Shown here: positions 27,821-35,213 of the stretch, in pieces | How positions within the stretch are numbered: the first letter of the stretch is position 1 | How the letters are laid out: every line of letters starts with the position of its first letter | Origin: Candidatus Kuenenia stuttgartensis | Lineage (GTDB): Bacteria > Planctomycetota > Planctomycetia > Isosphaerales > Isosphaeraceae | NCBI GenBank assembly: GCA_945865635.1 | Contig: CAMBEP010000051.1 | Span: 1-37,399, forward strand | Reading direction: 5' to 3' | Length of the DNA: 37,399 nucleotides | Program-made: the position numbers and the translations under genes | Notes under the pieces: model-generated | Seen by the model: the letters and a program-made list of their open reading frames with translations, nothing else | Told to the model about the DNA's origin: nothing | Database searches by the model: none

Positions 27821-28003
27821 ATGGAAAAAACGATCTGTCTAATAACGGCAATTATTGCTGGACTCGTGGCTCTATTTATGGTAGCTGACGCTGCGATTGG
27901 CTTTCCGTTTGGAAAAGCCAGCATCGTGGTTGATGTCCTCGTTGCACTGGGTGCAGCGGTGATTGTTTGGCAGTCCATTGCGACAGCCAAGGAATTCCGA
28001 TGA
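27821..28003 (+). CDS. small two-TM protein, unknown
   Basis: This 60-residue protein starts at ATG 27821; the open frame goes eight codons further up. Two hydrophobic segments are LITAIIAGLVALFMVADAAI and IVVDVLVALGAAVIVWQSIA, joined by GFPFGKAS. It is about 220 bases after the RND gene and has GGGG before its ATG. It could be a small membrane modulator. I do not recognise it. An antisense frame over it is treated as a shadow. Confidence 0.5.
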   Translation: MEKTICLITAIIAGLVALFMVADAAIGFPFGKASIVVDVLVALGAAVIVWQSIATAKEFR

Positions 28004-28013
28004 TACTGATGTG

Positions 28014-28062
28014 ATTCGTTAAACGAATACGAGTGGTTTTCAGGCTTTTTCGTTTAACGAAT
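28014..28062. repeat. pair of inverted copies of a 14-15 base palindrome
   Basis: ATTCGTTAAACGAAT (28014-28028) and its reverse complement (TTCGTTTAACGAAT at 28049-28062) flank the stop codon of the cobA-hemD gene. Each copy is nearly palindromic by itself, and the two can also pair with each other over 14 bases. It lies between convergent genes, without a T tract on either side. It may be a terminator-like structure or a protein site. Confidence 0.6.
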
Positions 28063-29566
28063 GCTGCAAAATCGCTTGGATTAATCCTGCGAAGTGATAA
28101 TTCTGCGCCTCAACCGTTGGCTCGATTCCCACTTCACGAGCTGCTTGGGATGTAATCGGGCTTAAGCTCGCAAATTTTAATTCCTTAAAAACATCTGCAG
28201 GAAAATTGCCTGGAAGCATGCTGATAAATCGGCGCACATTTGCTGAGCTTGTCAGAGTGACCCAATCAACTTTGCCAGCCATGAGAGACGCTAAAATATC
28301 CTCCTGAAATTCTTTCACGTCAGAATTATGATAGACCGTGACTTGTTCTACTTTATGGGCGGTTTTGATCAGCTCATCTTTTAATATCGATCTGCCTCGA
28401 TCCGCTCTGGCCAGCAAAATCGACTTTCCCTGCACATGACCGGCCAATGCAGAAGCCAAGTCCTCAGACTGATAATTCGCCGGGACAATATCCGCATTGA
28501 GACCAAACTGATTCAAGGCCAAGGCGGTCGCAGGCCCGATTACGGCCAGCCTTATGTGGCCAAGAATCCTTAGATCGCGGCCGGTCTGAAAAATTCTTTC
28601 AATAAAAAACCTGACACCATTTGCTGACGTAAAAACAAGCCAATCATAGGAATCCATTGCGGCAAGGGCTTGATCAAGGTCAGCCGGATCTTCTGCGGGG
28701 CGAACACTAATGGTCGGCGCAAGAAGCACCTCAGCACCAAGCTCTTCCAGCAATTCCAAACTCTCTCTAGAATCGGTTTCTGGCCGGGTGACCAATACCG
28801 TTTGGCCGTGAAGTGGAAGCTTCGACCACCAGTCCAGAGATGGCCTGGCTCGCACGACTTCGCCAATCATCACGAGAGCTGGCGGCTTGACTGGCAACGG
28901 GTGGCAAGATTCCGAAATTTCCTTTAATGAGCTGACCACAACTCTCTGACTTGTCCATGAACCACGTTCCACCATAGCAACAGGTGTATTAGCTTTTTTC
29001 CCTTGCTGAATAAGTACTTGGGCAATTCGTGGAAGCCGTGTCACCCCCATATAAACCACTATCGTGCCCTGAAACTTGGCCAGCAGAGGCCAATCCGCCC
29101 GACATTCAGGCGAATCCGGGTCATCGTGCCCCGTTACAAAAACCACACTTGAAGCATAATCACGATGCGTTACCGGCAGGCCAGCGTATGTCAGAGCACC
29201 GATACCTGCTGTGACACCTGGTACAACCCGAAATGGAATTCCCGCATGAAAAAGCGTCTCGGCTTCCTCGGCACCACGCCCGAAGACATAGGGATCGCCC
29301 CCTTTGAGCCGGACCACAAAATGGCCTGCAAGTGCCTCCTGACAAAGCACCTGATTAATTTCCAGCTGCGACATTTCGTGATGGCCACGACTCTTGCCGA
29401 CATAAATACGCTTTGCCGAAGTGGGAGCCAGTCGGATTAGATCCTGACTCACAAGATGATCGTAAACCAAGACTTCTGCTCGACGTATAATCGACTCGCC
29501 ACGCCGCGTGATCAGGCCAGGATCACCCGGACCAGCACCAACCAGGTAAACGATGCCTTGGATCAT
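28040..29566 (-). CDS. fused uroporphyrinogen-III C-methyltransferase / uroporphyrinogen-III synthase
   Basis: This 508-residue protein has two domains. Residues 1-250 are the SAM-dependent methyltransferase CobA/SUMT: VYLVGAGPGDPGLIT, VYDHLVS, VVRLKGGDPYVFGRGAEEAE and VPGVTAGIGALTYAGLPVTH. Residues of about 255-505 are HemD: VLVTRPETDSRESLELLEEL, YDWLVFTSANGVRFF and SVTLTSSANVRRF-like segments. HemD closes the ring to uroporphyrinogen III and CobA methylates it to precorrin-2, toward siroheme or cobalamin. The fusion is known from other bacteria. It follows tatC by five bases, with the SD GGAG inside the tatC end, so the pair is probably cotranscribed. Confidence 0.95.
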   Translation of the reverse strand: MIQGIVYLVGAGPGDPGLITRRGESIIRRAEVLVYDHLVSQDLIRLAPTSAKRIYVGKSRGHHEMSQLEINQVLCQEALAGHFVVRLKGGDPYVFGRGAEEAETLFHAGIPFRVVPGVTAGIGALTYAGLPVTHRDYASSVVFVTGHDDPDSPECRADWPLLAKFQGTIVVYMGVTRLPRIAQVLIQQGKKANTPVAMVERGSWTSQRVVVSSLKEISESCHPLPVKPPALVMIGEVVRARPSLDWWSKLPLHGQTVLVTRPETDSRESLELLEELGAEVLLAPTISVRPAEDPADLDQALAAMDSYDWLVFTSANGVRFFIERIFQTGRDLRILGHIRLAVIGPATALALNQFGLNADIVPANYQSEDLASALAGHVQGKSILLARADRGRSILKDELIKTAHKVEQVTVYHNSDVKEFQEDILASLMAGKVDWVTLTSSANVRRFISMLPGNFPADVFKELKFASLSPITSQAAREVGIEPTVEAQNYHFAGLIQAILQHSLNEKA

Positions 29567-29571
29567 GAAGG

Positions 29572-30597
29572 TTAGGCTCCGGACGGCGCCGAATCCGGTT
29601 TCGTGTTGCTCTGCACCATCAAAATTCCCAGTTCATAGAGGCCATACATTGGCACAGCCAGCATCAACTGACTAAACACATCAGGCCCAGGTGTCAGCAC
29701 AGCCGCAATCACCACCATCATGAGTAACGCGATCTTGCGTTTCGAACGAAAGTCGTCGACGTTCAAAATACCAATTCTTGCCACAAACAGCATCACCAGA
29801 GGTGTTTGGAAACAGATTCCAAATACCAGTGGCAGAATGGTGGCAAAACTGATCCACTCATTCAGCTTGAGCATCGGCTCGATACCAAGCCAGACATTGA
29901 ATTCCAGAAGAATTGAGAGGGTGACAGGCAAGATCACATAAAAACAGAGCAAAACCCCTGACAAGAAGAGGATTACGGAAAATGGCAGGTATTTCTGAAC
30001 ATAAGCTCGTTCGTGCCTGTAGAGACCAGCTGCCACAAACGCCCAAATGTGATAGAAAACCCATGGGCTTGAAAGAACCAGACCAGTCACCAGGCAGACC
30101 ATGAAAAAGATCATCATCGGCTCAAGCGGGGCAGTATTAATCAGCGCTGAGCGTTGTTCTGTGGTCTCTGCAACAGTCTTGATCACATCCGCTTTGGCCT
30201 GACTTATAGGCAGAGTGATTTCCTTGCCCTTTAAAGTCTCTGGTTTCGGCAGATTCAATTCCGGTGCAATTTTCATCAGCTCGCGAACAAAGTCGTCGGC
30301 TGGAAATTTATTGGTGGTCGGATCTGTAAACTTTTTCTCAGCCGCTGCTTCTGAGGAGCGAACTTCGGCCTTTTGTTTGTAAAACTTGTCTAGCGCAACC
30401 TGAGCAGGCTCCGAAAGTTGCCTGAGCACATTCCGCCCTAAGTTTACAGGCGGAATGAAGGTCAATACAACCCCAATCGCCAGCCCCATAAGGGCTAGAA
30501 CAAGACGTATGCGAAGTTCTTCCAGGTGATCGCCAAAACTCATGGCAACCATGGTCTCTTCTTCGCTAAACAGATCGTCGTCGCTCGGACGCGCCAT
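29572..30597 (-). CDS. tatC: TatC, twin-arginine translocase subunit, long periplasmic loop
   Basis: This 341-residue protein is longer than the 258 of E. coli. SFGDHLEELRIRL, PWVFYHIWAFVAAGLYRHER (E196 matches E. coli E103) and LTPGPDVFSQLMLAVPMYGL are family signatures, and six membrane helices can be placed. The extra length is in the first periplasmic loop, residues of about 49-158, against about 40 residues in E. coli. That loop is rich in Lys, Glu and Pro. TatC recognises twin-arginine signal peptides and works with TatA/B, which are not in this window. It is encoded upstream of cobA-hemD. Confidence 0.95.
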   Translation of the reverse strand: MARPSDDDLFSEEETMVAMSFGDHLEELRIRLVLALMGLAIGVVLTFIPPVNLGRNVLRQLSEPAQVALDKFYKQKAEVRSSEAAAEKKFTDPTTNKFPADDFVRELMKIAPELNLPKPETLKGKEITLPISQAKADVIKTVAETTEQRSALINTAPLEPMMIFFMVCLVTGLVLSSPWVFYHIWAFVAAGLYRHERAYVQKYLPFSVILFLSGVLLCFYVILPVTLSILLEFNVWLGIEPMLKLNEWISFATILPLVFGICFQTPLVMLFVARIGILNVDDFRSKRKIALLMMVVIAAVLTPGPDVFSQLMLAVPMYGLYELGILMVQSNTKPDSAPSGA

Positions 30598-30860
30598 AGC
30601 TTACAGGAACTCAACAGGCCAGATTTATCGTACTTTCACGCCCTAGCATCATACCTGAAAACAGGTCTGATTGAACAGTCCTAAAACGTCATGAGGTTGC
30701 CTTTATCTCGCAGAAAGATCGATGAAGGCTCCAGCTAAGACTCGCTTTTACCTCTTTTAGCCAAAACCCTCATAGTTAAGAACAAACCCATAGGGGCTTG
30801 GCTATTCTGGTATAAAGTCCTATTGACCAGTTTCCTAAAATCCAGACGATCATTCCCATC

Positions 30861-31100
30861 ATGACAGAACAACAAAACAATTTCCGACCCATGTCACTGA
30901 TTCGTGCCGCCGCCAGTGCCCTACTCTTGCTCAGCATTGGCTGTGCTACAACGGGCACTAAAAGCACTTTGAACGACTTGAAAGAAGCAGCCTCAGAAGA
31001 AGCAAATCCTCCAAAACGCTCTGCTAAGTCCGCTGTATCAGCCACGGAGATTCTCAGAAGACAGCCAGTTCAAGATTTTCGGGATTCTGTCATCCCATGA
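30861..31100 (+). CDS. small predicted lipoprotein
   Basis: This 79-residue protein has a hydrophobic stretch (LIRAAASALLLLSIGC) ending in C28, a fair lipobox (SIGC). The mature part is short, hydrophilic and Lys/Glu-rich (TLNDLKEAASEEANPPKRSA). An alternative start is the ATG at 30891. It is convergent with the ribonuclease gene. I do not recognise the family. An antisense frame over it looks less gene-like. Confidence 0.55.
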   Translation: MTEQQNNFRPMSLIRAAASALLLLSIGCATTGTKSTLNDLKEAASEEANPPKRSAKSAVSATEILRRQPVQDFRDSVIP

Positions 31101-31112
31101 ACCTGACCTTGA

Positions 31113-32492
31113 TTAAACCTCATGAATCGACCCATATTCGGGCATGATCACTGGGTTCTTGACATATTTTTGAAGGGTAGGAGCGATGGCCTCCATGCTT
31201 GCAGGCTCACCGTGTACCAGAAATGCCGTCTCAATACCACCCCCGGTCTGTTCATACCACCAAGCCAAATCATCTGCGTCTGCATGACCTGAAAAACCGT
31301 CAAGAACATAGACAGGACATCGCACCTGAACATCTCGGTCAAGAATCTTGAGGTCCCTCTGACCATCCACCAATTTTCGGCCTAGAGTGCCTTCGGCCTG
31401 ATAGCTAACAATCACCACTGCGTTGGCTTCCTCCTGAACGGCATGAAGCAGATGATGACGCACTCGCCCTGCATCACACATACCAGAACTGGCGATTACG
31501 ATCATTGGACCTGAGTGGTAATTCAATCGCCTGGAATCCTCTGGTGTCTGACAAACCTCTACATATCGCGACCCAAAATACTCGTCGTCGCGGTCCATCA
31601 ATCGCCGAGCCTCAGGCGTGTAGGCGTCGGGGAAGTCGCGATGAATGTCCGTAAGCCGTGTGGAGAGAGGACTATCCACATAGATTGGCATAGGCTTGAC
31701 TCGATACCTGTAAAACAGCTCCTGAAGACAATAAATCAGTCGTTGTGTCCGTCCCAGACTAAAGGCTGGGATGATCACCCGCCCTCGCTTACGATGCGCC
31801 CTGGCCAAAATGGCGTGTAGCCGCTTGAGCAAAACATCATATGGCTCAAGCACCTTTCCACCATAAGTTGATTCGCTAACCAAAATATCCATTCCTGACA
31901 AAATACTGGGGTCTGGAAGCAAACCCATGTTTCGCCTGCCAAGATCACCTGTAAACACAAACTTGCGGTCCCGACCGTCCTCCTGAAACTTCAGTTCTAT
32001 CATAGCTGAGCCCAAGATATGGCCGGCATCATGATAAGTCATGTTCAGGCCAGGCAGGATTTCGGTAGCCAAGAGGTAATCAATTCGCCGTATCTGGTCG
32101 ATCACATGCTCAACATCAATCAACTCAAAGAGCGGATCCGTCAAATAATGGTTGGTCGCTTGAGCATGTGCCCAGTCGTTTTTCTGAATTCTAGCACTGT
32201 CACGAAGCATTACACCTGTGATGTCGCCGGTAGCGTGGGTGCAGTAGATATGCCCCTTAAAGCCTTGTCTGACAAGCCTTGGAAGACGGCCAATATGGTC
32301 GTTGTGGGCATGCGAAAGTATCACCGCATCAAGTGTGCGTGGATCAAACAGAAATTCACGATTCAGACTGTTGGGATCGACTCGATCATGATCGTGCAAG
32401 CCACAATCAAGCAAAACGCGGTGCTTTCCAATTTCCAGCAAGTGTGCACTACCTGTGACTTGCCTTGTTGCACCGTGAAACGTAATCCGCAC
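31113..32492 (-). CDS. metallo-beta-lactamase/beta-CASP ribonuclease (TTHA0252-like)
   Basis: I start at the GTG at 32492 (459 residues), since VRITFHGATRQVTGSAHLLE is the usual N terminus and GGGG lies 9 bases upstream; the frame is open 22 codons further. The zinc motif is H61-A-H63-N-D65-H66. The beta-CASP domain follows, with VSESTYGG, FSLGRTQRLIYCLQEL, IVIASSGMCDAGRVRHHLLH, FSGHADADDLAWW and VHGEPASMEAIA. No KH domain precedes it. Members cut or degrade RNA like RNase J and CPSF73. No partner genes are adjacent. Confidence 0.92.
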   Translation of the reverse strand: MRITFHGATRQVTGSAHLLEIGKHRVLLDCGLHDHDRVDPNSLNREFLFDPRTLDAVILSHAHNDHIGRLPRLVRQGFKGHIYCTHATGDITGVMLRDSARIQKNDWAHAQATNHYLTDPLFELIDVEHVIDQIRRIDYLLATEILPGLNMTYHDAGHILGSAMIELKFQEDGRDRKFVFTGDLGRRNMGLLPDPSILSGMDILVSESTYGGKVLEPYDVLLKRLHAILARAHRKRGRVIIPAFSLGRTQRLIYCLQELFYRYRVKPMPIYVDSPLSTRLTDIHRDFPDAYTPEARRLMDRDDEYFGSRYVEVCQTPEDSRRLNYHSGPMIVIASSGMCDAGRVRHHLLHAVQEEANAVVIVSYQAEGTLGRKLVDGQRDLKILDRDVQVRCPVYVLDGFSGHADADDLAWWYEQTGGGIETAFLVHGEPASMEAIAPTLQKYVKNPVIMPEYGSIHEV

Positions 32493-32814
32493 CCTGACAC
32501 GCCCCTTTTTTTGTCGCGATCTTTTTGTCAGATCCGCTCGCGATCCATTCCACGACAACCAAGGCCGTGTATTTTCAATCTCTCAATGGAATCGTTAATC
32601 TGTCTTGTAAGGTAATATCGCACTTAATGTCAAGCCTTCTATTGAAAATAGAACGCCTTGTTTGACTAAAACCACTCGATTACGGTGAGTTCCAAGAATA
32701 CCGCCTGATCAATGTTTTTCTATCCCAACGACTTGCCAAGGCTTGTCGATACTTTTATCCTGCTTTAAATCTGACTTAACCTGACAATCCTGAATTCTAC
32801 CAGCAGGCGAATCG
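32493..32814. other. intergenic region between ribonuclease gene and PfpI-like pseudogene
   Basis: These 322 bases should hold the promoters of the divergent genes. A small inverted repeat TTCTATT-GAA-AATAGAA lies at 32637-32653. No gene or RNA was recognised. Confidence 0.4.
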
Positions 32815-33376
32815 ATGAAAATACTGATCCTAACAAGGTGATGCTGGCGAATCCCTTGAAATTTATTACCCCAAGTTCCGGCTCGAAGAAGAAGGCTGGC
32901 AAGTCTCGATCGCTGCACCTGCCCATCGGGTTTTCACGTCCGTTATACACGATTTCGAACCAGGTTTCGATACCTATACCGAAAAACCGGGATATCGCGT
33001 GCAGGCTGATATTAGCTTCGCCGAAGTCGAGCCAGAATTGTTCGACGCACTTGTTCTACCAGGGGGACGGGCTCCAGTATATCTCCGAAACAATCCCGTT
33101 GTCATCAAAATTGTACAACATTTTATGATCACTAAAAAACCTATCGCAACCAATTGTCGCGGTCCTTTGATCCTTTTCGCTGCCGGCCTCGAACCCGGAC
33201 GTTCCATGACAGCTTATCCGGACTTGGCTTCAGATGTGATAAAATCCAAAATTCAGTACAAAAACGAACCAGTCGTTGTTGACGGAAATATTGTAAGTGC
33301 AAGAGGATGGCCAGATAACTCGATCTGGATGCGCGAGTTCGTGAAACTAGTCAAAAGCCCAGTCGCGAGAGCTTGA
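32815..33376 (+). pseudogene. DJ-1/PfpI-like gene broken by a one-base insertion
   Basis: From the ATG at 32815 the frame reads MKILILT and then meets a TGA. Dropping one A at 32835/32836 continues it without a break as GDAGESLEIYYPKFRLEEEG, then FDALVLPGGRAPVYL, the nucleophile segment IATNCRGPLILF and IVSARGWPDNSIW, to the TGA at 33374-33376. The whole is about 186 residues, a complete DJ-1/PfpI fold. Without the frameshift fix, no ATG, GTG or TTG exists before a GTG at 32999 inside the domain. It is a recent pseudogene, a sequencing error or a shifted-frame gene. The remaining sequence is not decayed, which favours the first two. It differs from the intact copy at 8827. Confidence 0.85.
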
Positions 33377-33398
33377 GCAGACTTGCCGATCACCAGCC

Positions 33399-33422
33399 TG
33401 ATACACGTAGAGACGTGTATCA
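33399..33422. terminator. hairpin between convergent genes
   Basis: TGATACACGT and ACGTGTATCA form a perfect 10-bp stem with an AGAG loop. It covers the csrA stop codon and follows the PfpI-like gene. There is no T tract, so it may be an RNA-stability hairpin instead of a true terminator. Confidence 0.5.
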
Positions 33423-33629
33423 AATAGGCGATCTGTCAGGCGTGATCGTGCTCGCAGGATTTGACTGGTTACGACGCTTGGCTTCCCAGACTTCGCGGCG
33501 GTCAACACTTACGGTCGACGGCGCCTCAATACCAAGTTTGACTTTGTCACCACGGATTTCGACAATTGTCACCGTGATTTGATCATCGATGATGATCGTT
33601 TCATTTTTCTTACGGGATAGCACAAGCAT
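33420..33629 (-). CDS. csrA: CsrA/RsmA RNA-binding translational regulator
   Basis: The ATG at 33629 gives 69 residues: MLVLSRKKNETIIIDDQITV then TIVEIRGDKVKLGIEAPSTV and SVDRREVWEA. R44 and the L4/R6 positions that contact GGA in RNA are present. The tail (RRNQSNPASTITPDRSPI) is longer than the body needs. CsrA binds GGA-containing hairpins near ribosome-binding sites and shuts translation. The frame is open 53 codons further up, but the standard start is used. GGGAG is present 11 bases before it. No fliW or flagellar gene is adjacent. Confidence 0.95.
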   Translation of the reverse strand: MLVLSRKKNETIIIDDQITVTIVEIRGDKVKLGIEAPSTVSVDRREVWEAKRRNQSNPASTITPDRSPI

Positions 33630-33885
33630 GGGTCGACGTAGCTCCCACGGTGTCCAATCGGAAAGACGAACATCCTGATTTGTTCGAATCCTATACGCTA
33701 AACAAAGTTCAGCGACTATAGTTTCGACAGGTTTAACATACCCCATTACTACCCAACTGGTCAAGGAATCAAACAGCCTATATTGCACAAGCTCCCAGAA
33801 TAATCGTTACAACTCAAACTTTCGATCGGATTTCGCCCAAACTTGTCGGGCAGATCTCAATCCTTCAAATTACTAAAGTCTAATT

Positions 33886-34623
33886 TTACTTCAGACGCCG
33901 ATAAAGCGAACCAAGCCCCAAATCATTTAGCTCGTTCTCGATATCTTCTGATGTTGCATTGGCAATCGTTTCCCGAAGCTCCTGCACCAAAAGATCGAAA
34001 AACTTGACGCGAGCACGTTGCAATGTCTTGCGAAATGCCTCGGCATTATACCTCTGAGTGGTTTGCGAATTAAGACGATCGACCAATACCTGTATCGAAG
34101 CTTCTGGATCACTCACCCGAAGCTTCAAAATTGTCGCATAACGATTATTCGCCGTGCCAGCTTCATAAAGCTCAAGTCGGCCCCAAACACGTTTGATCAA
34201 AACCTCTCGCCAAACGTGGTCGTAATCCTTATCAGGCTGCTCTGGCTCAGGCAAATCACCAGGTGGAAGGCTCGTCGTTTTTCGACTCCGAAAATGATCT
34301 ACCATCAATCGATGCAAAATCGTTCTTAGGTAATCCCGAAATCGACCCTTCGTCTCATCTGCCCCCGATAGTTTATGAGTCAGCACTTTCGTCCAAAATT
34401 CCTGTAGCACATCGTCTGCCAGATTCTGATCCTTGATCTTGATTCTAAGGTATCGCTCCACCGCATCGTGATACCGCGAAATCAGCTCTTGCATCGCCAT
34501 CTGCCCTTCTGGGCCAGGAATATGCGCTGCGTGGATCTGAGTCCAGCTCGTTTTCAAGCTCGACAAATGTTCAGGCCGAATTTCGGAATTCTCTGGCAAT
34601 GGGATCAAGGTCGTGTCGCTCAC
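33886..34623 (-). CDS. ECF-type RNA polymerase sigma factor (planctomycete-type)
   Basis: This starts with GTG at 34623 and AAGG upstream; it has 245 residues. Region 2 is ELISRYHDAVERYLRIKIKD then QNLADDVLQEFWTKVL (about residues 46-82), followed by KGRFRDYLRTILHRLMVDHF. The C-terminal region 4 is unusual (LRVSDPEASIQVLVDRLNSQ, YNAEAFRKTLQRARVKFFDL) and resembles the degenerate form of planctomycete ECF factors that are often linked to serine/threonine kinases. No kinase or anti-sigma gene is adjacent. It is likely to direct a stress or surface regulon. Its target promoter is unknown. Confidence 0.85.
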   Translation of the reverse strand: MSDTTLIPLPENSEIRPEHLSSLKTSWTQIHAAHIPGPEGQMAMQELISRYHDAVERYLRIKIKDQNLADDVLQEFWTKVLTHKLSGADETKGRFRDYLRTILHRLMVDHFRSRKTTSLPPGDLPEPEQPDKDYDHVWREVLIKRVWGRLELYEAGTANNRYATILKLRVSDPEASIQVLVDRLNSQTTQRYNAEAFRKTLQRARVKFFDLLVQELRETIANATSEDIENELNDLGLGSLYRRLK

Positions 34624-34723
34624 TTCTGATTGGCCTTCTGAAAAAGCGTTTCACTCGTAACCATATTCTTATCAACAGAATGATTCGATCGCAAGCGATA
34701 GTTCCGGATTCCGAAAGTTTTAA

Positions 34724-35074
34724 CTAGGCCAGAAACCATCCACGCCTCGCTTTATCTCCAGCACCCGCCATTCGGCTCAATTCAAACAGCAAACTCCGTA
34801 AATGACTCGCCAAAAGTTGCCCCATCGGCTTCTCTTCTGATGCTTCAATGAAAACCGCCCGATATCCCGCCTTCTCCGCCTTACGCTTGATCTCATTCAA
34901 TAAGACTGCCTTGCCTACCCCTCGCAGCCCTGCCAACAACATGCTCTTTTCAGACTTGCCCGCCTTCACCCGCTCCAACAATACATGCGACTGCTCCAAC
35001 ACCGGGTCGCGACCTACCAGCTCCGGTGGCCTCGTACCCGCATTCGGTGTATATGGATTCTTCAGAAAGTCCAT
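34724..35074 (-). pseudogene. truncated AAA ATPase (Orc1/Cdc6-like) with altered Walker A
   Basis: The ATG at 35074 has AGGAG 9 bases upstream. The 116 residues are the N-terminal part of a longer AAA protein: NPYTPNAGTRPPELVGRD, then Walker A GLRGVGKA in place of GxxGxGK(T/S). The frame stops right after RMAGAGDKARRGWFLA, so Walker B, sensors and the C-terminal domain are missing. Full-length relatives have about 350-450 residues. No continuation was seen in the next 100 bases in any minus-strand frame. It is downstream of the methyltransferase and may be the decayed partner of a mobile module. Confidence 0.75.
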
Positions 35075-35120
35075 GCCCCATAACTCCTTGCAACATCATC
35101 CCTGCACTTTCCAATCTGAT

Positions 35121-35193
35121 CTTATACTCAGTTATACCCAGTTATACAAGATTTTCGTATAACCCCGTATAACCGTGTACAACCAGGTACAAC
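35121..35193. repeat. opposed, 10-bp-phased heptamer array
   Basis: The left arm has CTTATAC at 35121 and GTTATAC at 35131 and 35141. The right arm has GTATAAC at 35157 and 35167 and GTACAAC at 35177 and 35187. GTATAAC is the reverse complement of GTTATAC, so the two arms face each other across a 9-base centre (35148-35156). Every step within an arm is exactly 10 bases, one helical turn. It is not coding. Protein-binding operator, iteron-like or recombination-site use is possible. Confidence 0.85.
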
Positions 35194-35213
35194 TCCCCTC
35201 CCCCACCATCGGC

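Noticed and set aside
32019..32615. 198-residue + frame over the ribonuclease gene
   Set aside because: It overlaps the clear beta-CASP enzyme and has no domain or signal.
33420..33788. 122-residue version of CsrA
   Set aside because: All CsrA proteins start at MLxLxR; the extra 53 residues show no family signal, although the frame is open.
35121..35193. Possible CRISPR array at the heptamers
   Set aside because: Repeats are 7 bases with 3-base gaps, too short for CRISPR, and the arms are inverted.
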